From assembly GCA_002432425.1 (NCBI GenBank), contig DJEL01000029.1, positions 1 through 43,301 on the forward strand: DNA of 43,301 nt. Reading direction: 5' to 3'. Numbering within the stretch: the first letter of the stretch is position 1; each line of letters begins with the position of its first letter. The stretch comes from Lachnospiraceae bacterium UBA5899 (GTDB taxonomy: Bacteria; Bacillota; Clostridia; Lachnospirales; Lachnospiraceae). The position numbers were made by a program, and so were the translations under genes. This document shows positions 13,882 through 22,889 of this stretch, one piece after another. The notes beneath the pieces were generated by a model that searched no databases, was not told the DNA's origin, and saw nothing but the letters and a program-made list of their open reading frames with translations.

Positions 13882-14568
13882 TTATTCCTCACGTCCTGCT
13901 TCAAATTTGTAGCCCATACCCCAGATGGTCTTGATTAAGTCGCCCTTGCTTCCCAGTTTGCTGCGGAGCTTTTTCACATGGGTGTCAATAGTTCTGGCAT
14001 CTCCGAAATAATCGTAGTTCCAGACATGGTTTAAGATTTTTTCACGGGAAAGGGCAATTCCCTGATTTTCCATGAAATACGTCAGAAGTTCAAACTCCTT
14101 GTAGCTTAAATCCACGCTTTCTCCGTCAATCTTTACCATATGGGCGGATTTGTTTAATTCAATGCCGCCTGCGGAAAGGATTTCCTCTTCGTTGTGCTGC
14201 ACGGTTCTTCTTAAAATGGCTTCAATGCGCGCCACCAGTATCTTGGGACTGAAGGGCTTGCTGATATACTCGTCAATCCCCAGTTCAAAGCCCAGCAGTT
14301 CGTCGCTTTCGGCGCTTTTTGCCGTCAGCATGATAATGGGCACCTTGGAATATCTGCGGATTTCCTTGCAGACCTCCCAGCCGTCCATTTTGGGCATCAT
14401 CACATCCAGTACAATCAGGGCTATGTCCTTCTGCTCAAAGAAAATGCCCACGGCTTCCTCTCCGTCCCCTGCTTCCAGGACTTCAAAATTATCCTTTACC
14501 AGGAAGTCGCGTATGAGCTTGCGCATCCTGCTTTCGTCATCTACCACCAGTATTTTCAGTCTGTCCAT
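13882..14568 (-). CDS. OmpR/PhoB-family response regulator
   Basis: A 228-residue regulator. Receiver domain 1-120 with acidic pair Asp10/Asp11, phospho-acceptor Asp55 (LIVLDVMMP) and the conserved Lys in ISKPF. The C-terminal winged helix (about 130-225) carries the typical ELLTYFMENQGIALSREKILNHVW and RTIDTHVKKLRSKL recognition segments. It is the cognate partner of the kinase that follows without a gap. The ATG is preceded by GGCAGGA. Targets are unknown. Confidence 0.93.
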   Translation of the reverse strand: MDRLKILVVDDESRMRKLIRDFLVKDNFEVLEAGDGEEAVGIFFEQKDIALIVLDVMMPKMDGWEVCKEIRRYSKVPIIMLTAKSAESDELLGFELGIDEYISKPFSPKILVARIEAILRRTVQHNEEEILSAGGIELNKSAHMVKIDGESVDLSYKEFELLTYFMENQGIALSREKILNHVWNYDYFGDARTIDTHVKKLRSKLGSKGDLIKTIWGMGYKFEAGREE

Positions 14569-14678
14569 ATCTGTATCCTGCCTTTTCTTACCTGTCTTTG
14601 TGTTTCTGTTCCGGTTGTTCTGTTCAGCCGGTCGCCCGCCTGTTTCCGTTCCAGCCGTTCTGTCTTATCCGGCTTCTG

Positions 14679-15242
14679 TCATTGTATGTTCAGTTCCCGC
14701 TCTTTTTCCCTGACTGCGTTTTCCCGTTCCGTAAGCTCCTGCTCCCAGGAGGCATAGCGGTTGGTGATTGCTTTTTCATAGTTCAGGATATTCGGGCTCT
14801 TGCCGTTTGTGGCTATGGCAAACATGGCTGCCACCGCCAGGGCAAGCAGTACATTCAGTATCACGGAATACACCATAAACTTCGGCTGCCCGGATGTTTT
14901 CTGCTGTTTCTTCTTTTTTGGCACCGGCGCATAATTGTTTTTCCGAAGCTGGTAGGAGGTCTGCAGGGGAATGGGCTCCAGCTCCTCCTCCGGGATGCCG
15001 TTTTCCAAAAGGAAATTCCGTAGTTCCCATAAAAAGCCGTAGCCCACCGGGGTTTTGAAGGTGCGCTCCATCACGGCTTTTTCGTATATCTGCTTTACCT
15101 GTTCCGGGTTGTCATAGGACAAATGCATCCGGAGGTATTCTGTCTTTTTCAGCTCCTGGGAAGCCAGTGCGGCATCCTCCTTTGTCTGGAACAGAAAGCC
15201 TCCCGCCGTCCGTTCTTCTCTTGTATCGGTATAGGTATCCAT
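14679..15242 (-). CDS. Single-span membrane protein of unknown function
   Basis: A 187-residue protein. The ATG at 15242 is chosen since AAAGGAGAT lies six bases upstream; a longer frame to 15305 runs into the region next to the tmRNA. The first 110 residues are soluble and charged. A basic stretch (KKKKQQK) precedes one membrane helix at about residues 125-147 (MVYSVILNVLLALAVAAMFAI). The end is a charged helix that looks coiled-coil (ASWEQELTERENAVREKERE). No family is recognised. It lies upstream of the two-component pair and may be in their transcript. Confidence 0.65.
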   Translation of the reverse strand: MDTYTDTREERTAGGFLFQTKEDAALASQELKKTEYLRMHLSYDNPEQVKQIYEKAVMERTFKTPVGYGFLWELRNFLLENGIPEEELEPIPLQTSYQLRKNNYAPVPKKKKQQKTSGQPKFMVYSVILNVLLALAVAAMFAIATNGKSPNILNYEKAITNRYASWEQELTERENAVREKERELNIQ

Positions 15243-15315
15243 GGGTATCTCCTTTCTATTCTCTGCAAAAGGAAAAGGCCGGCCTAAAATAGACCGACCC
15301 TTCACCGTTAAGAAG

Positions 15316-15663
15316 TGGACCAGACGGGAGTCGAACCCGTGTCCAAAAGCCTATTCCCTGTCCTTCTACTATCATAGTCAATTATCTCGGACGAATGTCC
15401 CATTCCCTCATACAACAGGAAATTGACAGCCTGCCGTACTCAGTAGCTTCATGATACGCCCACGGCTGCAAAGCTTAGACCGTGTCGTTTCTCACATAGT
15501 CGATGCCCGGATTCTAAAGTGTGAGTGCCTTAGAGCGGACAGCTGCCATTAGGCAGCGTATGCTAAATTATCTTCAGCGTTTATATTTATTTTTGCGATT
15601 TGACGCATCGCCTGCGGATAGCTTCTCCAGCTGCAAGACTCCTGTCGAAACCTTGACTAGCCC
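15316..15663 (-). ncRNA. ssrA: Transfer-messenger RNA (tmRNA)
   Basis: tmRNA rescues ribosomes stalled on broken mRNA. On the reverse strand the 5' end GGGCTAG (15657-15663) pairs with CTGGTCC (15317-15323) as a 7-bp acceptor stem with one G-U and one U-G pair, and the T arm reads GGGTTCGACTCCC. The tag frame runs from 15596 down to 15549: GCA resume codon, 15 residues AKININAEDNLAYAA, then TAA. The terminal CCA is not encoded (ACTT follows), so it must be added after transcription. It has its own consensus promoter and lies beside smpB, its protein partner. Ends are placed from the stem and are accurate to a few bases. Confidence 0.95.
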
Positions 15664-15677
15664 TTATTGTTACCTAT

Positions 15678-15706
15678 ATTATATGCACTCTTCTTTCTTC
15701 CGTCAA
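15678..15706 (-). promoter_or_regulatory. Sigma-A promoter of ssrA
   Basis: On the reverse strand TTGACG (15701-15706) and TATAAT (15678-15683) are separated by exactly 17 bases. The tmRNA 5' end is 15 bases beyond the -10 element. Confidence 0.85.
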
Positions 15707-15732
15707 GAAACGTATAAAAAATTAATACAAAT

Positions 15733-16200
15733 TTAATATAGGTTTTTTACCTTAAATTCTTTTTCCGCTTCCCTGCGCTGGTCTTTCTTGGCAATGTCCT
15801 GACGCTTGTCGTACAGCTTCTTACCTCTGGCAAGACCGATTTCAATTTTGGCTCTGCCGTCCTTAAAATAGACCTGCAGCGGCACAATGGTAAATCCTTT
15901 TTCGGAAATCTTGCCTGTCAGCTTCCGGATTTCATCCTTGTGCATCAGAAGCTTTTTGGGGCGGAGCGGATCCCTGTTAAAAATATTTCCCTTTTCATAG
16001 GGGCTGATATGCATGCCGTAAATCCACACTTCGGAATTTTCAATGCGCACAAAAGCTTCCTTTACGCTGCATTTTCCCAGACGCAGGCTCTTTACCTCCG
16101 TGCCGTGCAGCACCAGTCCCGCTTCGTATTTTTCATCTATAAAATAATCATGGTACGCCTTTTTGTTGTTGGCAACCAGTTTCATGGCTTCCTGTTTCAT
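15733..16200 (-). CDS. smpB: SsrA-binding protein SmpB
   Basis: A 155-residue RNA-binding protein that carries tmRNA into stalled ribosomes. The family pattern is clear: NKKAYHDYFIDEKYEAGLVLHGTEVKSLR at the start, the KGNIFNRDPLRPKKLLMHK core, and the basic tail GKKLYDKRQDIAKKDQRREAEK that reaches the mRNA channel. The ATG at 16200 (MKQEAMK) is favoured over a longer frame to 16254 that would overlap rnr; a second ATG five codons on is also possible. The order rnr-smpB-ssrA is common in Firmicutes. Confidence 0.95.
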   Translation of the reverse strand: MKQEAMKLVANNKKAYHDYFIDEKYEAGLVLHGTEVKSLRLGKCSVKEAFVRIENSEVWIYGMHISPYEKGNIFNRDPLRPKKLLMHKDEIRKLTGKISEKGFTIVPLQVYFKDGRAKIEIGLARGKKLYDKRQDIAKKDQRREAEKEFKVKNLY

Positions 16201-16240
16201 AGCTTTCCCGCCTTTCTGTTCTCCAAGGGGTTTTGCGGCG

Positions 16241-18247
16241 TTATTCCTCCGCATCGTCCTCTCCGGTATCTTCCACTATATCAAAATCAATGGCTTTTGT
16301 CATGCTGTCCGTGCCGATTACTTTAATTTTTACCGGCTCTCCCAAACAATAGCTTCTGCCGGTGTGTTCACCTATCATTTCACACAGATTTTCATCGTAA
16401 AAATAATAGTCCCCGGGCAGTCTGGATACATGCACTATGCCCTCCACGGTATTGGGAAGCTCCACATAGACGCCCCATGCCGTGATGCCGGAAATAATGC
16501 CCTCGTATTCCTCTCCGAGTCTTTCCGCCATGTATTCCATTTTCTTTAACTTATCCGTCTCTCTCTCGGCTTCCTCCGCCCGTCTTTCCGTTTCGGAGGA
16601 ATGCTTTGCCACCTCCGGCAGAATGCTTTCGTAGTGCAGCACTTTTTCCTCACTCATGCGGTTGCGGAGCTGGTCCTTTATAATGCGGTGAATCTGTAAA
16701 TCCGGGTACCTGCGGATGGGCGACGTAAAATGGCAGTAATAATCGCAGGCAAGTCCGAAGTGCCCCTCACAGACCGTACTGTATCTTGCCTGTTTCATGC
16801 TGCGCAGTGTCAGTCGGCTCACCAGTGCCTCTTCCGGCGTACCCGCAATTTTCTTTAAGAGCTTCTGGATTTCCTTGGGATGAATTTCCTCTTTCGCCAC
16901 TCTGCGGTGTGCCTTCCCCACGGACTTCATGTAATAGCCCAGATTGTTGATAAAGATGTTTAATTTCTGCATCTTATCCCCGTCCGGCTTTTCATGGATA
17001 CGGTATACAAACGGAAGCTCCTGCCAGTAAAAATGCTGCGCCACCGTTTCGTTTGCCGCCAGCATAAAATCCTCAATCAGCATATTGGCAAGATTTCTCT
17101 CATAGGGCTTTATCTCAATCGGTCTGCCTTCGGCGTCCAGTGTGATTTTGCTCTCCGGGAAATCGAAGTCAATGGCACCTCTCTGCATTCTCTTTTCCCG
17201 AAGCAGCGCGGAAAGCTCCTTCATGGAAAGAAGCATGGACACCAGTTCCTCATACTTTTTGCAGGTTTCTTCGTCGTTATCCACGATGATTTTGGCAACA
17301 TCCGTGTAGGTCATGCGCTTGTTTACCCTGATAACGGACTCGGTTATTTTATAATCCGCGATATTGCCCTCTTTATCAATCTCCATAAGACAGCTTAAGG
17401 TCAGTCTGTCCTCTCCTTCGTTTAAGGAGCAGATGCCGTTTGACAGTGCATGTGGCAGCATGGGAATAACCCGATCCACCAGATAGACACTGGTGCCCCT
17501 TTTCAGAGCCTCCCTGTCCAGTGCGGAATTTTCCTGCACATAATTGGACACATCCGCAATGTGCACGCCCAGATGGTACCTGCCCGTTTCTTCGTCCACG
17601 GTAAGGCTGACCGCATCATCAAGGTCCTTGGCATCCTCGCCGTCTATGGTCACCATAAGAAGATTGCGCAAGTCCAGTCTGCCCTCCCTGTCGGCTTCCT
17701 CCACCTCTTTCACGGCGCGCTCCGCCTGATTTAAGACCTTTTCCGGGAATGCAACCGGCAAATCAAAGCCCTTTACAATGGAAAGAATATCCACGCCGGG
17801 GTCATTGATATGCCCGATAATCTCCGTGATTTTTCCTTCAGGACTGCGTCTGCCCCTGCCGTAATCGGTAATTTCCGCCACAACCTTGTGTCCTGTCACG
17901 GCGCCCTTGGAACGTTCCATGGGAATAAAAATATCCTTCGCTATTTTTGCGGAGTCCGGCACCACAAAGCCGAAGTTTTTGGAACGTTCAAAGGTGCCGA
18001 CCACTTTGGTAATACCACATTCCAGTATGTTTGTGATTTTAACCTCCGGGCGCCTTCCTTCGGAGTCCGGTAAAGGAACCGCCTCCACCTTATCCATGTG
18101 GAATGCTCCGTTTGTCATGTCCTCCGGCACAAAATAATCTGCTTTCTTACTGCCGTCCTCTGCATCCTCCCGCAAAAAGCCGTAGCCCTTGGCATGTCCT
18201 ATGAAAGTACCTGTAATTATTTTTTCTGTGTTTCTTTTCTTTTTCAT
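16241..18247 (-). CDS. rnr: Ribonuclease R
   Basis: A 668-residue 3'-5' exoribonuclease that degrades structured RNA and works with tmRNA-SmpB on defective mRNAs. N-terminal cold-shock-like domains are followed by the RNB catalytic domain with the acidic cluster DGEDAKDLDDAVSL and the CDYYCHFTSPIRRYPDL motif. A C-terminal S1 domain (EGIISGITAWGVYVELPNTVEGIVHVS) ends the protein. The ATG at 18247 (MKKKRN) is chosen since GAGG lies upstream; a longer frame to 18310 would run into the terminator of secG. It is somewhat shorter than E. coli RNase R, as is usual in Clostridia. Confidence 0.94.
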   Translation of the reverse strand: MKKKRNTEKIITGTFIGHAKGYGFLREDAEDGSKKADYFVPEDMTNGAFHMDKVEAVPLPDSEGRRPEVKITNILECGITKVVGTFERSKNFGFVVPDSAKIAKDIFIPMERSKGAVTGHKVVAEITDYGRGRRSPEGKITEIIGHINDPGVDILSIVKGFDLPVAFPEKVLNQAERAVKEVEEADREGRLDLRNLLMVTIDGEDAKDLDDAVSLTVDEETGRYHLGVHIADVSNYVQENSALDREALKRGTSVYLVDRVIPMLPHALSNGICSLNEGEDRLTLSCLMEIDKEGNIADYKITESVIRVNKRMTYTDVAKIIVDNDEETCKKYEELVSMLLSMKELSALLREKRMQRGAIDFDFPESKITLDAEGRPIEIKPYERNLANMLIEDFMLAANETVAQHFYWQELPFVYRIHEKPDGDKMQKLNIFINNLGYYMKSVGKAHRRVAKEEIHPKEIQKLLKKIAGTPEEALVSRLTLRSMKQARYSTVCEGHFGLACDYYCHFTSPIRRYPDLQIHRIIKDQLRNRMSEEKVLHYESILPEVAKHSSETERRAEEAERETDKLKKMEYMAERLGEEYEGIISGITAWGVYVELPNTVEGIVHVSRLPGDYYFYDENLCEMIGEHTGRSYCLGEPVKIKVIGTDSMTKAIDFDIVEDTGEDDAEE

Positions 18248-18299
18248 ATCAATCCTCATGCCTTTCCGCAACAGAGCTGCTCCGCCTAAACTACCATGT

Positions 18300-18330
18300 A
18301 AAAAAAGCACTCTTCTTACAAAGAGTGCTT
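18300..18330 (-). terminator. Terminator after secG
   Basis: AAGCACTCTT (18305-18314) and AAGAGTGCTT (18321-18330) form a 10-bp stem; on the reverse strand a run of seven T follows (18300-18306). It separates secG from rnr. Confidence 0.85.
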
Positions 18331-18344
18331 TCGTTCACCATGCA

Positions 18345-18584
18345 TTAAAAAACGTTCAGGTTTAAGACAATCGCCATAAGGAAGAACAGAACCGCTAAAA
18401 CTCTGGTAATCTTTACCAGATTTCCTTCCATGGAACGTCCTTTATTTTTGCCCCAGTAGGTTTCTGCCGCACCACTGATGGCTCCCAGTCCTTCATCTTT
18501 GCCTTCCTGCATCAAAACAAGCACTGTCAGTGCAAGACATATAATAATAAAAATAATGGTTAAAGTTATTCTCAAAGCTCCCAT
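18345..18584 (-). CDS. secG: Preprotein translocase subunit SecG
   Basis: A 79-residue protein with two membrane helices (about 5-25 and 55-75) and the family loop EGKDEGLGAISGAAETYWGKNKGRS between them. SecG assists the SecYE channel in protein export. A strong GGAGGTG precedes the ATG. A TATAAT lies on the reverse strand at 18605-18610 without a convincing -35 box. secG-rnr-smpB-ssrA is a conserved Gram-positive gene order. Confidence 0.92.
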   Translation of the reverse strand: MGALRITLTIIFIIICLALTVLVLMQEGKDEGLGAISGAAETYWGKNKGRSMEGNLVKITRVLAVLFFLMAIVLNLNVF

Positions 18585-18677
18585 ATCACACCTCCGTGGG
18601 ATAGATTATATTCAATCAAACAAAAGTGATTGTACCATAGAGTAAACAGTTTTTCAACCTCTTTTTCCAAAACAAGC

Positions 18678-20114
18678 CTATTTTTTCCATGTCTGTGGAG
18701 AAAACAGCACTAAAATCGGAATGAGTTCCAGTCTTCCTGCCAGCATGTCAAAAATCATAACCACCTTGGATACATCCGAAAAAGCGGAAAAATTGCCGGT
18801 TGGTCCGACCATATCTAAGCCGGGACCGATGTTGTTCAGAGTCGCCATAATCGCGGAGACGTTGGTTTCAAAGCTGAAATTATCCAGACTGACTATCAGT
18901 ATGGACACAAAGGACAACAGTACATAAATGCCGGTGTACACCAGAATGGATCGGATTAAATCCTCCGGGAACACTCTTCCGTCCATATGCATTTTTTTAA
19001 TGCTGCGGGGATGGATTACTTTCTGGATTTCGTTCTTTGCACTCTTCATGAGAACCACCAGTCGGGACACCTTGAAACCTCCGCCCGTACTGCCCGCACT
19101 GGCACCAACAATCATCAGAAGAAACAGGATCGTCTTGCTGAAGGACGGCCAGAGATTAAAGTCGCAGCTTGACAGACCTGTGGTGGTAATGATGGAAACT
19201 ACATGGAAGGCGGACTGGAACAGAGCTTCCCCGAAGTTTGAAAAATAGCCTCTCACGTTCACCGCAATCAGAAGCGCCGCGCCCACTACAATTCCCACAT
19301 ATGCCTTTAACTCCGTATTTTTCAGCACATCCCCCGGCTTTTTTGCAATCAGGAGATAGTACATGCTGAAGTTGATACCGCATAGGAACATAAAAATCAA
19401 AATAATTGCCTGCACTGCCCTGCTGTAGGTTGCTGTACCGGTATTTAAGATAGCATAGCCGCCGGTACCCACCGTGGAAAATGTCATGGTAACGGAGTCA
19501 AACAAAGGCATGCCCGTAAACAACAGGCAGATGATTTCTGCCACCGTAATGGCAATGTAGATAATATATAAAATCCGGGCTGTGTTTTTTACCCGCGGAA
19601 CCAGCTTTCCGACCGACGGTCCCGGGCTTTCCGCCCTGACTAAATGCATGTTGTAGCTGCCGGACAAAGGAACAATGGACAGAATAAATACCAGTACGCC
19701 CATGCCGCCTACCCAGTGCGTGGAAAGCCGGAAGAACTGCGTACAGTGTGCCAGTGCTTCCACATCCGTAAGGATGGTTGCACCCGTAGTGGTAAAGCCG
19801 GATGCCGTTTCAAAAACCGCATCCACATAGGAAGGGATCTCCCCGGTCAGAACAAAGGGAACAGCCCCTATAAGACTTAGTACAATCCAGCTTAAGGAAA
19901 CGGCTACAAAGCCTTCCCTCGCATAAAACACCTTGCTTTTTGGCTTAAACAGTCTGCCTACAAAACCTGTCAACAGGCATGCCGCTGCAATCAGAAGAAA
20001 CGCATATCTTTCTTTTTCTCCGTAAAGCAGCCCTACAAAATACGGAAGAAGCAGGAAAAATCCCGCAAACTGCAATACACTGACCAGTGTATATCGGATA
20101 ATGGAATGATTCAT
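18678..20114 (-). CDS. trkH: Potassium uptake channel subunit TrkH/KtrB family
   Basis: A 478-residue membrane protein. It shows the four membrane-pore-membrane repeats of the family, with pore segments FETASGFTTTGAT, MTFSTVGTGGYA, SIITTTGLSSCD and ATLNNIGPG lining the potassium filter. It ends RLELIPILVLFSPQTWKK, typical of TrkH. It is read after trkA with a gap of 42 bases, so the two form a Trk/Ktr-type potassium uptake system in which the TrkA ring gates the channel. The gap before it holds no promoter I can recognise. Confidence 0.93.
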   Translation of the reverse strand: MNHSIIRYTLVSVLQFAGFFLLLPYFVGLLYGEKERYAFLLIAAACLLTGFVGRLFKPKSKVFYAREGFVAVSLSWIVLSLIGAVPFVLTGEIPSYVDAVFETASGFTTTGATILTDVEALAHCTQFFRLSTHWVGGMGVLVFILSIVPLSGSYNMHLVRAESPGPSVGKLVPRVKNTARILYIIYIAITVAEIICLLFTGMPLFDSVTMTFSTVGTGGYAILNTGTATYSRAVQAIILIFMFLCGINFSMYYLLIAKKPGDVLKNTELKAYVGIVVGAALLIAVNVRGYFSNFGEALFQSAFHVVSIITTTGLSSCDFNLWPSFSKTILFLLMIVGASAGSTGGGFKVSRLVVLMKSAKNEIQKVIHPRSIKKMHMDGRVFPEDLIRSILVYTGIYVLLSFVSILIVSLDNFSFETNVSAIMATLNNIGPGLDMVGPTGNFSAFSDVSKVVMIFDMLAGRLELIPILVLFSPQTWKK

Positions 20115-20156
20115 ACTAATAAACCGGCCTTTCCCAAAACACTTTCTTCTTCACGA

Positions 20157-21512
20157 TTACCGTAAAATATCCTTGATATCGTGAAATCCGGTAGCGGAAG
20201 TTACCACTACCACCGTATCTCCCACCTGGATGATACTGTGGCCACGTGGCGTCATAATGGTTCCCTTGTGGTTGATGCTGCAAATCAGGATATTTTTCTT
20301 GAGCTTCAAATCCTGTAGGGGAATACCTACTAACGGGCAGTCTTCCCTGATGAAGAATTCCAGAGCTTCTACCCGGTTGTCATTTAATTTATACAGAGTT
20401 TCAATGTTGCTTCCCATGGAATTGTGCATAGCGCGTACAAATTCGATAATGGTTTCCGCCGTGATATACTTGGGGTAAATAATGCTTCCCAAATCCATGC
20501 TTTCAATGATTTCATCGTAGGAAAGCCGGTGTACACGGGTAATGATTTTTGCCTTGGTCTGGCTCTTGGCAAACAGGGAAAGCATAATGTTTTCTTCGTC
20601 GAAGTTGGTCATGGAAACAAAGGCTTCCGTCTGTAAAAGTCCTTCTTCCATCAAAAGCTCCCTGTCGGTGCCGTCGCCGCAGATAATCATTGCCTGAGGC
20701 AGTATTTCACCCAGTTCCTCGCAGCGTTCCTTGGATTTATCTATTATCTTGATGTGAATACCCATATCCGACAAAATCTGTGTCAGGTAATAGGATGTTT
20801 CTCCACCTCCGATAATTATGGCATCCTTCGCCCGGGTGGTGGGCACCTTTAGCTTCCGGAAAAAGGCGGCAATCTTGGCAGAAGCTGCTACCAGTGTAAT
20901 TTCATCTCCCGCTTTCAGGACAAAGTCACCGTCGGGAATGTAAATCTCCTCGCCTCGCTCTACCACGCAGACCAGCACATCGCTCTTAAACTCCGTGCTG
21001 ACATCTTTTAAGGATAAATTGCATAAAACGGACTGCTCGCCGATGCGGTATTTTACAAGTTCCACTCTGCCCTTGGAAAAAGTATCAATCTTCAGAGCGG
21101 AAGGGAATTTTAGTAATCTTGCGATTTCAGATGCCACCGCATATTCCGGGTTGATAACCAGAGAAAGTCCCAATTCCTCTTTGATATAGGCGATTTCCTT
21201 GTAGTAGACCGGATTGGATACTCTGGCAATGGTGTGGCAGCCACCGGTTTTTCTGGCAATAAGACAACAAAGCAGGTTCAATTCATCTTTTCCGGTAACG
21301 GCAATTACCAGATCTGCTTCATCAACTCCTGCTTCCATCTGCACACTGTATACTGCGCCGTTTCCCACGATGCCCATAACATCATAGGTATTGGCTATGT
21401 TATTAACTATATTTTCCTTTTCGTCAATTATCGTAATATTATGTCCCTCGCTGCTTAACTGCTCGGCAAGGGCGGTACCTACGTTTCCGCAGCCGACTAT
21501 TACAATTTTCAT
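20157..21512 (-). CDS. trkA: Trk system regulatory protein TrkA (duplicated NAD-binding/RCK)
   Basis: A 451-residue cytoplasmic protein with two repeated units. Each has a Rossmann fold (MKIVIVGCGNVGTALAEQL at the start and DAIIIGGGETSYYLTQIL near 230) and a TrkA-C ligand domain (about 135-220 and 365-451, ending GDTVVVVTSATGF). It binds NAD(H) or nucleotides and gates the TrkH channel encoded downstream. GAAAGGTG precedes the ATG. The doubled architecture is that of TrkA rather than the half-sized KtrA, which supports the Trk naming of both genes. Confidence 0.94.
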   Translation of the reverse strand: MKIVIVGCGNVGTALAEQLSSEGHNITIIDEKENIVNNIANTYDVMGIVGNGAVYSVQMEAGVDEADLVIAVTGKDELNLLCCLIARKTGGCHTIARVSNPVYYKEIAYIKEELGLSLVINPEYAVASEIARLLKFPSALKIDTFSKGRVELVKYRIGEQSVLCNLSLKDVSTEFKSDVLVCVVERGEEIYIPDGDFVLKAGDEITLVAASAKIAAFFRKLKVPTTRAKDAIIIGGGETSYYLTQILSDMGIHIKIIDKSKERCEELGEILPQAMIICGDGTDRELLMEEGLLQTEAFVSMTNFDEENIMLSLFAKSQTKAKIITRVHRLSYDEIIESMDLGSIIYPKYITAETIIEFVRAMHNSMGSNIETLYKLNDNRVEALEFFIREDCPLVGIPLQDLKLKKNILICSINHKGTIMTPRGHSIIQVGDTVVVVTSATGFHDIKDILR

Positions 21513-21532
21513 GATTACTACACCTTTCTATT

Positions 21533-21793
21533 CTATTTCAGCCATACATAGGAACAAAACAGAATAAATAAAAAAAATACAAGAAGGAACAGTGCTGCAA
21601 TTAACAATGCAGCACCTAAAATCCCTCTCATCATGGCACGTTTTTCCTTAAAGGTCAAGTCCGTGAAGTCATTTTTCCCCTTGTTTTCCGGTTTGTTTTT
21701 TGCTTCGGAATACCAGGGCATGCCTTCCACATTCATATTGGCAATGGTTCTGCCGTCATCTACAAAAGAAGGTTTCTTCTTATTTTTTGCCAT
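21533..21793 (-). CDS. Small membrane protein at the end of the opp operon
   Basis: An 86-residue protein. The ATG at 21793 overlaps the end of oppF (translational coupling) and has GGAAGAAG upstream. The N-terminal 60 residues are polar and lysine-rich; the C-terminus is one helix (GILGAALLIAALFLLVFFLFILFC). No family recognised. It may modulate or stabilise the transporter, or simply share the transcript. Confidence 0.6.
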   Translation of the reverse strand: MAKNKKKPSFVDDGRTIANMNVEGMPWYSEAKNKPENKGKNDFTDLTFKEKRAMMRGILGAALLIAALFLLVFFLFILFCSYVWLK

Positions 21794-22883
21794 CTTCTTC
21801 CTTCTTTGCCTCATTCATTTCTTTTTCAAATTCCTTGTTCATTTCCGGTGTGTTGTACAAATGGCAGGCAACAAAGTGATCGTCTTCCACTTCTCTGTAC
21901 CGGGGTTCGATGCACTTACACATTTCCATGCAGTCCTTACATCTTGTATGGAATTTACATCCTGCGGGCGGATTGGCGGGAGAAGGAATGCTTCCTTCCA
22001 GCACAATTCGTTCCATCTTGGCATCCGGGTCGGGGATGGGAATGGCGGAAAACAGTGCTTTGGTATAAGGATGCAGAGGATGACTGAAAATCTTTTCCGT
22101 ATCGGAATACTCTACCATATTTCCCAGGTACATAACACCTACCGTATCGGAGATATACTCTACAACAGAAAGGTCATGGGAAATGAAAAGATAGGTCAGA
22201 TCAAATTCCTTCTGCAGATTACGAAGCAGGTTGATAATCTGCGCCTGAATGGACACATCCAGTGCAGATACCGGTTCGTCGCAGACAATGAAGTCCGGGT
22301 TTAAGGCAAGCGCACGGGCAATGCAGATACGCTGTCTCTGTCCGCCGGAGAATTCATGTGGATAACGGTCTTTGTGATATTCCTGCAATCCGCAGGCTTC
22401 CATAATCCTGGTAATATAGTCATCAAATTCTTCGGGTGGAACAATGCCATGCTCCCTGACACCTTCGCCGATAATTTCACCTACCGGCAGTCTTGGAGAA
22501 AGGCTGGAAAACGGATCCTGGAATACAATCTGGATTGTAGGTCGGATTTTCCGCAGTTCCTCCTTGCTTAAGGAGAAAATCTCCTGTCCGTTGATATATA
22601 CTTCACCGGAGGTCTTTTCCTGCAGACGAAGCAGGGTTCTGCCGGTGGTGGACTTGCCACAGCCGGACTCCCCTACAAGACCCATGGTGGTACCTCTTTT
22701 AATGGTAAAGGAAACACCATCCACAGCCTTTACATAGGAAGTCTTGCCGGAAACGATGCTTTTCTTTATCGGGAAATATTTCTTCAAATCTTTTACAATC
22801 AGAAGATTATCCTTATTTTCCAATTCTTCTCTGGATACTAACGGTTCCTGTATATGCTTTTTCTTTCTATCCATACCATGCAC
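21780..22883 (-). CDS. oppF: Oligopeptide ABC transporter ATP-binding protein OppF
   Basis: A 367-residue ATPase of the peptide importer. Walker A GESGCGKST, Q-loop IVFQDPF, signature SGGQRQRI, Walker B FIVCDEPVSALD and the switch His in ISHDLSVV are all present. The C-terminal oligopeptide-transporter extension holds CKFHTRCKDCMEMC, a cysteine cluster that binds Fe-S or metal in some members. It pairs with OppD and is the last ATPase of the operon oppABCDF. It starts six bases after oppD. Confidence 0.93.
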   Translation of the reverse strand: MHGMDRKKKHIQEPLVSREELENKDNLLIVKDLKKYFPIKKSIVSGKTSYVKAVDGVSFTIKRGTTMGLVGESGCGKSTTGRTLLRLQEKTSGEVYINGQEIFSLSKEELRKIRPTIQIVFQDPFSSLSPRLPVGEIIGEGVREHGIVPPEEFDDYITRIMEACGLQEYHKDRYPHEFSGGQRQRICIARALALNPDFIVCDEPVSALDVSIQAQIINLLRNLQKEFDLTYLFISHDLSVVEYISDTVGVMYLGNMVEYSDTEKIFSHPLHPYTKALFSAIPIPDPDAKMERIVLEGSIPSPANPPAGCKFHTRCKDCMEMCKCIEPRYREVEDDHFVACHLYNTPEMNKEFEKEMNEAKKEEDGKK

Positions 22884-22889
22884 ACCTTT

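Noticed and set aside
15241..15426. 61-residue frame over the tmRNA 3' end
   Set aside because: It is antisense to the tmRNA; real structure and tag frame are on the other strand.
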